Positions 46,020-56,389 of a stretch of DNA of 64,000 nt are shown here, piece after piece. The DNA is from Rutstroemia sp. NJR-2017a BVV2 (taxonomy: Eukaryota > Ascomycota > Leotiomycetes > Helotiales > Rutstroemiaceae). Every line of letters starts with the position of its first letter. Within the stretch, counting starts at the first letter, position 1. Where the stretch lies: assembly GCA_002946415.1 (NCBI GenBank), contig NJPS01000062.1, forward strand, positions 248,001 to 312,000. Direction: 5' to 3'. A program made the position numbers and the translations under genes. A model generated the notes under the pieces. That model was not told the origin of the DNA and ran no database searches. It saw only the letters and a program-made list of their open reading frames with translations.

Positions 46020-48307
46020 TTTAAACTTTTGGGCTTTGATTTTTCTCTTTGGTGAATTTGGAAGAGAATAGAATAGAATAGAATAGAATGGGAAGAGATG
46101 AATGTGTAGATAGCGGATGAGCTGGAGCAATGGTTCGATGTATATAAAGTATATAAGGAACTAGTTTGAGCAGTGTCGTACAAAGATGACGAAGAACGTA
46201 CTATCTATATATCCATCGCATCTCAAAGCGGGGTTCGTTCGCTCCCTCCAGCTTAGAAATCCAATAATCGATTCCTCCATAAAATTTAACGCTAGAACGT
46301 CATTTCATGCAGATATACGTCCCGAAAAGGAAATGAGTCGGATACGAGAGCGCCGTGTTGGAAAGATCCTTGAATTGTAACTCCACCCAGTAGACCTCCT
46401 AATATAAATATTACAGACCATCTTACGATGGAAAATTGAGTCTTTACTTTACTCCGGTAATGCATTTGTCCAATGGATGGTTGTAAAGAGGTCATATGAT
46501 CTGCACGTGACTGACTTTTGGCGCAGTTTGAATTTTCGGGGTTGGAAGTGGGATGTTTCCGCGGGGGAAGTCGATGTTGGAGTGTGTTGAGAAGATTGGG
46601 GCTAGATGCGACTGGTATATGGAGGGAAATGAAATCTTTCTTTTTCTCGCTGCAGAAGCAGAATGTCAAGATTCGGGAGTAGAGTAGAATTGGGTGGATC
46701 AAGTGATTTGGAGTTTTAGGGGGGGTTCAGTAAGTGAAAAGTGGGAAAGAGGAGAGTATCACCACCAAAGGGCTTAGGTTTAGCCAGGATGATTGACAGG
46801 ATGGAGAGAGGAGACAGAAAGTTGAGGTTAGGAAGGAGGTGGGGGGTTGAAAAGGGGTGCAAGCGAATGAGCGAGTCTATGCACTTCTGTGTCTCTGGAG
46901 CTCAAAAATATGTGAAGTATAGTACCTGGCAGATTGAAAGATGGACTAAATCATAGAATTCATGAATAACAAGAGTGTAAATGTCACGACAGCAGCAACC
47001 TATCCTTCATCCCCTCATCCAAACCAGTCCCTATGTAAGACATACATACTGAGCATATCTAAACTTTCACATTGATTCAATAATGACTTATTAGTCTGTA
47101 ACCCAAAAAGACACCACACCCCAACACTAGCCCAAGTAACCTCAAACAGAATTTTACATGAGTAGAAACCGTAACTCCAACATAAATTTTCAGGCCGAAT
47201 TACCAGCCATACCGCACGAGTCCAACTTTTATTTGCTCATAGACCATTTTTTGGTATCTAAAGGTCTGTATCCACTATCACTGCTCGTCATTCGCTCGTC
47301 TTTTTCTGTAGTTCCGCAGGGGTTAGGGTGACGGCTAACAACCGGCAGAAACCAACGGACTCTGGGATTTTTCGTCCCTAATAACAGAGTCTCCCATGCC
47401 TTGAAAGATATAAGTGCAACTTTTGAACTTGAATAATACAGATCTTCTATCTTCAGGTGTAACCGCTGTTTTCCTCATCCTTCATCCTGCCCGGAAAGTG
47501 ACATACGCATGGATAGTCGTCGTTTCTAGTACCATGCGCTATCTTAGGCAGCCACTTTGCCATCTTTGGTTGTTCAAGCAGTATGTAGAAGATTGCTTGT
47601 ATAAGGCAGGATCCCGTGGTGAATGAAATGGTAGGAGACTTCGGGGTTGGCTGTCTTCCTGTGACTAACCAAGGATACACCTGATATGTGGTTACCTTCA
47701 AGAATTTGACAACCACTCAGGAAACGATGAATGAGAGCCAGAAATATTCGACTATCTACTGTAACTAATGACACATAGAAGCTACTAATGATGATAAGTG
47801 TTCAGGAAATATGAAAATCACATCTGCTTCTCCAGCATATGCGGAGCACGAAGATCATGATCGCCAGCGATACTGACCAGGCTGAAAAACTCCTAACAAC
47901 TTGCATAGAAAGCTTTGAAACACCACAATGGCTTTACTGGTCTATCCACAAGCCATGAGCTTGGTACTTACACCTTCCTCATGTTAATCGTACTGAAAGA
48001 AGAGCATTGTGTAGGGCCGACAACCTGTCTTCAATACCTTAAAGAAGATCACATGTGGATGAACTAGGAAGCAAAATTTATGAAACGTTCTAGCAGTTAA
48101 TAAAATGATTGCCGTTATGAATATGACACTGAATATCCAAGCACCAGACCCGAATGCGCAAAAGCAGTAATACATGATTCAATCGGCTCAGACACAGTAG
48201 TCTTCGACACAACTGCTCAACCAACATATCCAACTGCGCTATACCATCCATCCATCATATCCCCTATGAACCTGTTTATCATCTCCTAATGTCTGCTTCC
48301 GGCCAGC
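46020..48307. other. Gene-poor intergenic region
   Basis: No convincing gene. Near the SDR start lies a GAATA pentamer repeat. Short ORFs at 46292-46702 and 47414-47774 on both strands overlap each other and have no recognisable product. Confidence 0.4.
46066..46089 (+). repeat. GAATA pentanucleotide repeat
   Basis: Nearly five tandem GAATA units in the 5' UTR or promoter of the minus-strand SDR gene, about 50 bp upstream of its ATG. Confidence 0.85.
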
Positions 48308-48523
48308 CTAAGGTTTCTTGCCTTGCGGTTTTTGCTTCGAGGCGTTATCACCGGCACTTTTACTGGGTCCCGACGCATGCCGAATAGCCTCGCCAGCATT
48401 CTTGGTTCCTTGAAACTTTGGATCATCAGGGTTACTCGCATTTGATAGATTAGACTCGAAAGACTCCTTCCTCTTCACGAATTGGACCTTCTTTTTCCCC
48501 TTCTTTTCCTGTCCGGTAGGCAT
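48308..48523 (-). CDS. Small basic hypothetical protein
   Basis: An ATG-initiated, intronless ORF of 71 residues (MPTGQEKKGKKKVQF...). It is Lys-, Ser- and Asn-rich, hydrophilic throughout and probably disordered. There is no signal peptide, membrane segment or cysteine. The composition is more protein-like than neighbouring ORFs, but nothing proves it is expressed and I recognise no family. Confidence 0.3.
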   Translation of the reverse strand: MPTGQEKKGKKKVQFVKRKESFESNLSNASNPDDPKFQGTKNAGEAIRHASGPSKSAGDNASKQKPQGKKP

Positions 48524-49829
48524 GGTGGATACTAGAAGTGTTGAAAGGACTTGGGGGTGTAATGTGTTCGAACGTGCACTGATTGAGATTGGCTTCAAGG
48601 CTGATGTCGAATATGAACTGATTGGTAGATGTGCAATGTTTTCTTGTATTGAAGTGATCAGTCTACTGTAACCCATCTTAAATAACCAGATCAGAGGAGA
48701 CACGTTGGTATAACAGAGTTCGGGAAAAGAGCGTAAACCTATTCTAGGCAGCTAGTGACAGTTACGCAGCATCTCTATCCCCTTGCAAGTGGCCGAGTTC
48801 TCGGTCTTACGATGTAGGAAATGGTATATTACGCAGACCATGAGGCCGACGACAAGGATACTCGGCGCCCCCACGGAGACACTGCTACCTACTGCTAGGC
48901 ATATGTAATGAAATGTATTCTGAGATGCAGTCACAGCCATTTCCAGTCCCCGGGTAAGGATTGATATACCATGCGGAGAAAAATAGGCAAACGCAGGCAT
49001 GGCCGCTAGGACTAAGCGCCATAATTATGCACAGCTTCACTATATCTAGCCACTAAATTGGAGGCAGGAAAGGGTGAGCGAGAAAGGAAGATAGTATGTG
49101 GAGTGTGATTTTTGATACTCTGGAAAAAGAATTTGGTCCAAAAAGCACATGATATGTAAAACTTGTGATGTCCCAACATCCAGGTTAGCATTGCTGCCAT
49201 GAAAATGAGCCTGAGCCCAGACAATTAGTAAAAGGGCACTTTCAGTACTCTGAGGTATTCCGATCCAAAACACAACAGCAATAGCTGGTTACTCAAAGAG
49301 CAAAGAGGCTTCATATGCCTTCTCAGGGCTGTGTAAGAGCCTCTGGATCAAGCAACAACGTCCCCAGCTCAAGTATCTTAACCAAGTCAAATGAAACTCT
49401 CGAGCGCTCCGTTGAAAATATAATCTCCTGTAGAGCCCCTACCTAACGGCAGTACATTGGCACCGTGGTGAGTCTTACCCTCCACCTTGTGACGGCTCCT
49501 GCGCTGTTCCTTGCGGATAACGAGGGGAAGTTTCGTATTGTACATACCACCTGGTGGACTGGCGACGACGGTCGGGACGTGCGAATAGTAGAACCAAGCA
49601 TCTCTATATACTCCGTACAGACTTCCTGGGCTGCTTGATCTTGCTGGTTGATGGGTTACCCCTCGTTCGTATGTCTGGTGTTCGCGGATTGTCGTTGGTG
49701 TTGTAAATTTCCCCACAAAAGTTTCTCGGTTAAAATTGGATTTCTTGGCGCCCACAAAGAGCGACGAGATCCTTCAATCACCCACCACGACGAGATTGAC
49801 TCCATAGGAACAAATTCAACTCTACATCG
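48524..49829. other. Intergenic upstream of NAC beta
   Basis: No supported gene. A minus-strand ORF at 48752-49000 encodes a hydrophobic stretch but lacks other support. The last few hundred bases must hold the promoter of the NAC beta gene. Confidence 0.35.
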
Positions 49830-49924
49830 GTACGTCTATTTCACGGTTTTATTGCGAAATTCTGCGAGAGTATATCGGAGAATATTGCGATGAGCTTCAA
49901 AGCTAACATTTGGCACTGATTTAG
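49830..49924 (+). other. Likely 5' UTR intron of the NAC beta gene
   Basis: A GTACGT donor at 49830 and a CACTGATTTAG acceptor ending at 49924 enclose 95 nt about 70 bases before the start codon. The donor sequence is the same as that of the two coding introns that follow. Confidence 0.5.
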
Positions 49925-49993
49925 GACCATTTCCAATTCCTCACCTTCCGTACCTCACCCCTCACTCTCCGACGAAGGTCTTACTACGCAAAC

Positions 49994-50809
49994 ATGGATA
50001 TGGAAAAGTTGAAGAGAATGCAGGCGCGAGGTGGTATGCGAACTGGTACGTTTGGCTCTATTTAAGGATATCTGGAAATGGAATTGTGGGAGGCCGTGGA
50101 TACAAATTGGGAGCTATGCCCTACTACTGCTCATCCAATTCTCGGTCTCTTGGACTATTTCTTCCCGCGTTGCACAGTTTCTAGCAGCTAACATTTTCTC
50201 AGGGTACGTTGACAATTTATCATTTACTTCTGAATCTGCGATTACGACTACAACGACTGGATTTCAAATAACGCAAACCGAATTGCGCGCATAGCGGGGT
50301 AGCATAGACGTGCTGACAAAATCAATAGTGGAAAGGGTACACCAAGAAGAAAGGTCAAGAATGTTCACAAGAGCACTGGAATGGACGACAAGAAGCTACA
50401 AACCGCCCTGAAGAAGCTGAACGTTCAACCTATCCAAGCTATTGAGGAAGTGAACATGTTCAAGTCTGACGGAAACGTCATCCACTTCGCTGCACCAAAA
50501 GGTAAAGCGATTCAACACACAGCACCATAGTCAGGATCATTCTTCTAACTTTCAACTACAGTTCACGCCGCCGTCCCATCCAACACTTTCGCCATCTACG
50601 GAAACGGTGAAGACAAGGAGCTCACGGAGCTCGTTCCCGGTATTCTTAACCAACTTGGCCCAGACTCCCTTGCCTCCCTCCGAAAACTTGCCGAGAGCTA
50701 CCAATCGATGCAAAAGGCAGAAGGTGGTGAAGATAAGAAGGACGACGAAGATGATGATGACATTCCCGATTTGGTCGAGGGAGAGAACTTTGAAGATAAA
50801 GTCGAATAA
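49994..50809 (+). CDS. EGD1: Nascent polypeptide-associated complex subunit beta
   Basis: This is a predicted 157-residue ribosome-associated chaperone subunit that pairs with NAC alpha at the exit tunnel. Coding segments are 49994-50045, 50203 (one base), 50329-50501 and 50562-50809. The start [18 protein letters not shown] is followed by [15 protein letters not shown], the ribosome-binding RRKxxKK-type motif of the family. The NAC domain follows: [31 protein letters not shown] and [24 protein letters not shown]. The acidic C-terminus is [20 protein letters not shown]. The Gly-Gly junction before KGT cannot be made by one canonical intron. It requires the one-base exon flanked by CTCAG and GTACGT. 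Skipping that base changes frame and gives an early stop. Confidence 0.93.
50203..50203 (+). other. EGD1: Single-nucleotide micro-exon of NAC beta
   Basis: The base G at 50203 sits between a complete acceptor (GCTAACATTTTCTCAG, ending 50202) and a complete donor (GTACGT, starting 50204). Joining ACTG (exon 1), G and TGGAAAG (exon 3) yields Thr-Gly-Gly-Lys, the conserved family sequence. It could equally be described as a recursive splice site, since removing intron 1 first rebuilds a GTACGT donor one base further on. Confidence 0.8.
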
Positions 50810-53222
50810 ATTTCTCATATAAAGAGATAATTCGGGCTGGGATGATTTACTTGAGGACCGGAACGGCATGGATTTGGGGGCTAACATGCTCTCCTTTCGA
50901 GCTATATTACGGCGTCTCGCTGCATGAGAGCAATATTTCAGGTAGTCGTAGGGTTACTCACCTGTACAAAAATCATTTCTACGTATCGAGATCTCCCTCA
51001 TGTGTTCCACTTCTCAAGCGGTGTCTCTTTTTCATCCCAACTCGAGCTTCAAGTACCAATTCTTGCTGTTCTGACAAACAAGATTCAAACCACGTAATTA
51101 TGCTCCAAAGATCAGGTGATGGGTGCGGAGGGTGCTTCCAACTTATCCTGATATGACGCTACACACAATCTACGTCGCATGATGCGCATGGTTCAGATCG
51201 TTCTGCTTTAGATTTCTACTCTATTTCAGTCTGAATAACATGATAGACCATATCAAACTCACGCGTGTTTCCCATCACTCTCCTTCACCGGCACAGTCAT
51301 GGAGCTCGTTAGAATGGAAACGGGGAAACAGCAGCTAAGTAGGCAACTTTAATCCATAAATTCAGTCGAAGATCAGCTGGCCTAACGAACGCAAAACATC
51401 GCCGTCATGGTAAGCTATTTTCTGGTGCAAATTAAATCCGCATTGGCCCAACTCCTTAATGCTTAGTATGATTCTACAGTCTCTTCACTTCCAGCAGTAC
51501 AACACCATTCCTCTTTCACAGACCACATCAAAGATACTTAATCCTGAAGCTACCTAAACCATTCAGCTAACCTGCGTGTATATCAAGGTCCCTTCCCGCC
51601 AGCATACGAACAAATACCACTCCACTCAGCATCAAATACCTAGCTCGTACCATACTTATCCTCCGACTCGGAATCAAAAAGGTGCCGTCGGCTCAAGGCC
51701 GTGCTAATCACGCCTAGATCACTGTGCTCTCAACCTAGTTCGGTTTAGAGCTCACGCTTAGGATGAGGCTCAAAATGAAGCTTGAAAAGCTTGACGGGAT
51801 GTGGAGATCGGGGTGTGTGGTTAGCTATAAAGCTATTCGTCTTGGGCTACATACTCTCCAATCAGAAGTGAGCTCAAAAGTATGCTGTGGTTGAAATAGC
51901 ATGCTGACTTGTCCTTGGCTGGCTTGTACTCGGGTATGTGTGTCGAAAGTTATCCGAATGGAACTACTTGTCCGATCATGAAGTATGTCATCTACTAAAT
52001 CCGCAGCCGGGATAGATTACTTGGAGTATTATGCGTATTTCTAGATGATTAAAGTTCTTTGCAGGTGCGTGGTTGTGCAGAGATGACCATACCTCCTTCT
52101 TCTGAGAGTAACGTACCTCACTAACAGGAAAGAACGATGGTTCACGAAGATAGGAAAGAAGGGACTTTTAGATGGCTCATCAGTTCAGAGGATGAAAAGC
52201 TGCTTTAGTTTCTAGTGCAAGGCACGAGAAGTGCTTATAGTCGATAGGCATAGCGCCTCCTGGTTTCAATCCGCAGAAACCCCAAAGTGGGCTGATTAAC
52301 ATGGTTCTGGGATAGTATCTCTCTCCTAGTATGGTAATGGAATAGGACTCATGTGTGGAGGTTCTAGAACAACCCTAGAATCAGGGCCAAGCTCGTGGTA
52401 TAGTATTGGATGTCTTTAACTTCAAGGAAGATGTGAAGCAGTGAGGGAATACGATCGATGATGTGCTGAATGAGGCTCATAAAACGGCTACTCGGTAGGC
52501 AGCTTCCCCAACAAGGTATTGACTACCGACAAAGGATGTCGAAGCTAGAGAACTATCTTACCGAGAACCAGGTGGTGAGCAAGACAAGCTAGAATACTAA
52601 GAACGGCCCTAAGTGAAAAGTTCGCGCTCAGAAGAAGGTTCCAGATTCGAAGGGATTCACCAAGTCGAGGTCGACGGTGAAAGGAAGAAAGATAACATGG
52701 ACGGATTTTGATGAGGAAAGTCAGGATTTACTCCCCTTCATAAAAGTATTCTCGTTCTGTTGTAGCAAAACATGAAAGAAACGCTCCTCTACTCTGCATA
52801 TACCTAGCATAAACTCAAACATCACTTAAAAAATCGCACAAATCCAACTGATCAGAATAAACCACGGCATTAAAAACAAGGTAAGCTATTCAAGAGCATT
52901 CTCAGCATGCTCTAGTTTAATTCTAACCAAACATGCTAAAAGTATGGGCCCGCGAAAAATTTGAGAATGTACCAAATTCGCGAGTCCAGTACGGAAGAGA
53001 ATAGAAATTCTATATATACATCCAAGTCCTCTCACCACAGTTCGTTTTTTCTCATCCCAAAAGGTTCAACCACCCATCCGTTAAAAGCATTACTGTTCTT
53101 TCCATTTTTTATATCACTTGATACCCATTGTCATTAAACAAACTTTCACTTAACGAATACTCTTTCCTTCATCTAGCAACGTTTTCCTTGTCCAATACAC
53201 TTTTCCAGCATTATCTCTCTCT
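50810..53222. other. Gene-poor intergenic region
   Basis: No gene is supported over 2.4 kb. Faintly coding-like text occurs near 52480-52745 (reported under findings). The final part is the leader of the coiled-coil gene at 53420. Confidence 0.4.
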
Positions 53223-53330
53223 CATCCAGCATCATATTCTCATCCAGCATCATATTCTCATCCAGCATCATATTCTCATCCAGCATCAGTTCCTCGTCCA
53301 GTATCAGTTCCTCATTCAGCATCATTTACC
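53223..53330 (+). repeat. 18-bp tandem repeat in the leader of the coiled-coil gene
   Basis: Six tandem 18-bp units: three identical CATCCAGCATCATATTCT copies from 53223, then three diverged ones. The array ends 90 bp before the start codon of the downstream gene, so it probably lies in its 5' UTR or core promoter. Confidence 0.9.
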
Positions 53331-53419
53331 TTACCAGCGGACCATTCGTTCCGAAATAAGCCGTCACCCACCAAATAAAGATTCTCTCTTCAAACAACCC
53401 ACCTACATCCTCTTCCAAC

Positions 53420-54670
53420 ATGTCAGCCAACGCCGAAGTTTCCATACCTGCAACTGCATCAGCTAGGACGTTAAACCTGAGCGCCAATACTTGGGCTTTC
53501 AGCCCGTCTTCAGCTATCGTCGGCGCATGGTCCGGTGAGGTCATAACATTGAAGACTGTTGGCCCAGCCCCAGACCCATTACTTGATACCATTTTGGACA
53601 ATGGTATCAATCAGGGCGCCAATCTTGATTCGAACAACAGGGTGATCAACGTTGCTGTACCTTTTTCGGGCAATGGCAGCACTCAAAGTGCTGATACTGT
53701 CCCGGAAAACGGTGGAGCCCAAAGTCCAGGTATCGTTTCGGACAACATCACCACCGAAAATAATGATATCACTCCGGAAAATGGTACAGGCCAACGTGCT
53801 AGGAGCAATTCGGACAAGAGCATCGACCAAAGTACTGGAAGTGGTTCAGACAATGGCACTACCCAAATTGTTGATTCGGGTTCGAACCATGGGAGCATTG
53901 CAGGTCCTGCTCCCGCGCAAAGTTCTGACCTGCTTTCGAACAATGGTACAAATGCCGAGGATGCCAAGTTGGACGCCATCGTCAAAGCACTTACCGATGC
54001 CGTCTATGCGGCTTATCCTTCTTTTGATCATAAGGCCAACGACTACTTCCAGGAGGGTCTTGAGAACCTGGGCAACACACAGCCCCCTGACTGGCTCGCT
54101 ACTAGGGTAGAGCAAGAATTGAGAGCCATTGCTCTATCCAACCCGGATCTCCACTACCACATCCGTATGCAGACGTCCTTAATACAGAAGATGTGGTTGA
54201 CGATTCGACACAACGGTCAGGCTTTCAAGGGGCTAGGAATGGAGACAACTCGCGTGTGCAAGGAGGTGCAGAAGAAACAGCAGGAAATTGAGCTGTTGAA
54301 AGCGGATATTATCGTTCTCAAGGGTGAACACGGAGACAAGGTCAAAGCTCATCAGAGCTTTGTTCAAGGACTGACGAGGAAGCATGACGAGCAGTACAAT
54401 GGTCACGAGCAAGCTATGGAGAAACTCAGACTTGAGATTTCACAATTGGCTAAGCAGGCCGAAGAAGCTGGCGAGCGCGCCAAAGAGGAGGTTCGAGACC
54501 GGCTGAACCGGGTTAAGATCCTGGAAGAAAAATGCCAGCGACGAGCAGATGATGCTGCGCAAGCAGCCGAGCAGCGCGAACAAGAGATGCAGCAGCTCAA
54601 GGAAAGGAACCGTCAGCTTGAGGAAGAGCTCAAGCTGTTGCGGGCAAGGGCTCAGCAGTCTGAGCCATAG
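53420..54670 (+). CDS. Repeat-containing coiled-coil protein, family not recognised
   Basis: An intronless 416-residue ORF from an ATG at 53420. Residues about 55-175 contain irregular 12-14-residue repeats built around S/P-D/E-NG followed by a Q (for example VPENGGAQSPG, SDNGTTQIVD, SNNGT), rich in Ser, Asn, Thr and Gly and likely disordered. Residues 185-260 form a compact region (KLDAIVKALTDAVYAAYPSFD; ATRVEQELRAIALSNPDLHYHI) suggestive of a helical fold. Residues 275-412 are a continuous coiled coil (ELLKADIIVLKGEH through LEEELKLLRARAQQ). There is no signal peptide or membrane helix. It lies in a gene-poor stretch and could be lineage-specific. Function unknown. Confidence 0.7.
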   Translation: MSANAEVSIPATASARTLNLSANTWAFSPSSAIVGAWSGEVITLKTVGPAPDPLLDTILDNGINQGANLDSNNRVINVAVPFSGNGSTQSADTVPENGGAQSPGIVSDNITTENNDITPENGTGQRARSNSDKSIDQSTGSGSDNGTTQIVDSGSNHGSIAGPAPAQSSDLLSNNGTNAEDAKLDAIVKALTDAVYAAYPSFDHKANDYFQEGLENLGNTQPPDWLATRVEQELRAIALSNPDLHYHIRMQTSLIQKMWLTIRHNGQAFKGLGMETTRVCKEVQKKQQEIELLKADIIVLKGEHGDKVKAHQSFVQGLTRKHDEQYNGHEQAMEKLRLEISQLAKQAEEAGERAKEEVRDRLNRVKILEEKCQRRADDAAQAAEQREQEMQQLKERNRQLEEELKLLRARAQQSEP

Positions 54671-56389
54671 GAGGGTAAGATGCCCACGCAACCCCGCCAT
54701 CAGCCGAAGCAGGAATGTCAAAGACCTCACTCCAGACGGTAATCATAATGAAAGAAGAGTCCTGAGATTAACTATCGACGGTCCGATTGCCACCTGTAGC
54801 ATACGCCGGCTAGGTGGTTGTACGAAGTGGTTGGACCGATACGAATCGGATTTCCTACTGAAATTAAATAATGACGACATGACGACTTATGACAATGAAT
54901 CTTTTCGGTATTGTGTATCACTATCATCCCATGTCCGGCCTCATCCTCTCGCTTTCCTATTTCACCGGGGGGTTTCTTTTCCCCCTTCTGGTGCTCCTGG
55001 ATGTGCTGCTGAGACTGCTTTTTTCTCCGATGATTGACCCACACTTGATCTCGCACAGCAAACTCATCTGTTCGTACAATTTACCGACCGGATAAACCTA
55101 GCTTCTCTGGATCACTCCTATTTCTTTTCAAACACTTTTCAAAATAGCTGCCTCTTACACCCAGCTTCCAACACTCTTACTGTCTCAGTACTTCTCAACC
55201 GTGGTTGCGTCGGAGAAGAACTTCATCACATTACCAGAACCAATCTGACGACGAAAATCTATGAGCACTATCTCCTAGCCTCCAAAGGAATCCTCTCTCT
55301 TCCCCTAGCTCTGGTGGATCCTGGGACCGACCCAGGCCACACACACCCGACACCTTCGAAAGAACAGGGGATGTACGACTATGGATCATGCAAATGGAGG
55401 ACTACCTCTGTCTAGAGCCTATTCGCATCTCCGAACAAGCCACAGTAACTCGAGACTATCTAAGCAGCAAACTCATATCAAGAGTCTTGCTGAGCCGACT
55501 ATAAGACGAGTCTATCTCCAACCGAGCACAACAAGTAAAAGTGCCCCAACAAACCGGTGCAGACCAGCTCTTCAAACAAAAACACCCAGAAAACGACAAG
55601 TTGCCAGCACACCTTCGCACCAGGCAACGCAGCAAAACGCACCCGTCTAGAACAAACCTCTTACTCTACTATGCGTAAACGATCAGACAATTCCAACATC
55701 AAAAACCATCAGCGAGGAGGCTGCTACAAACAACCGTTACAGAGAAACGACCTCCCCAACAGGGATGGAGGAACAGCGAAGGAAGAAGGACCCTTCGATC
55801 GCCAGCCAATAATCCCGTAGAAGCAAACAACCAATTCGACGAATGGCCAAGGTTTAAAGCATGGCTATACAATAAATAAGCATCAAACAACACAAGCCTT
55901 TTGTATGTGAAGATAAGACGGTAGATGGTTGAGGAGGAGGAGGATGGTAATAAGATACACTTTCTTGGGTAGTACGACAAATGTATACGCAGAGTCTCCA
56001 TATGATCTCTTCTGGAAATGTATCCATCTTAGAGATATCTAATGAAAACACAATTGCACAGAAACCTCATGCATGCTCTTCAAATTTCTGTAAGAACTGA
56101 TGTGACATGCTATGTCAAGATAGGAAGACTAAGTTCAGTATCGTAGGAAGTGCTACGGATGCAGCCTGCTCCTGGACTAAGAGTCTCAGATTTCTGGTTT
56201 TACTGCTCAGTATCTTCCTCCTCTGTGTTTGGCGCCAACATTACTATCACAGTGGCTCGTTGATATGGTGCAAGATGGAACTTTGGGCCCAGCCAAGTCA
56301 ACTCTCGGCGGATATTTGCATCTCAAATGTCACGGGCCGATGCGAGATTGCTTCAAATCTTCAAGAAGCCTGTGAACTTCTGGTCTCCC
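54671..56389. other. Gene-poor intergenic region
   Basis: Short ORFs at 54889-55095, 55381-55650 and 56107-56415 lack recognisable features or splice partners. The right edge holds the 3' end of TRM44. Confidence 0.4.

Noticed and set aside
48752..49000. Minus-strand ORF with a hydrophobic stretch, ATG-started
   Set aside because: Only 82 codons, no splice partners, no family signal; hydrophobic runs are common by chance in this AT-rich DNA.
50031..50294. 87-codon ORF spanning the NAC beta introns
   Set aside because: It overlaps the introns and micro-exon of a conserved gene in another frame.
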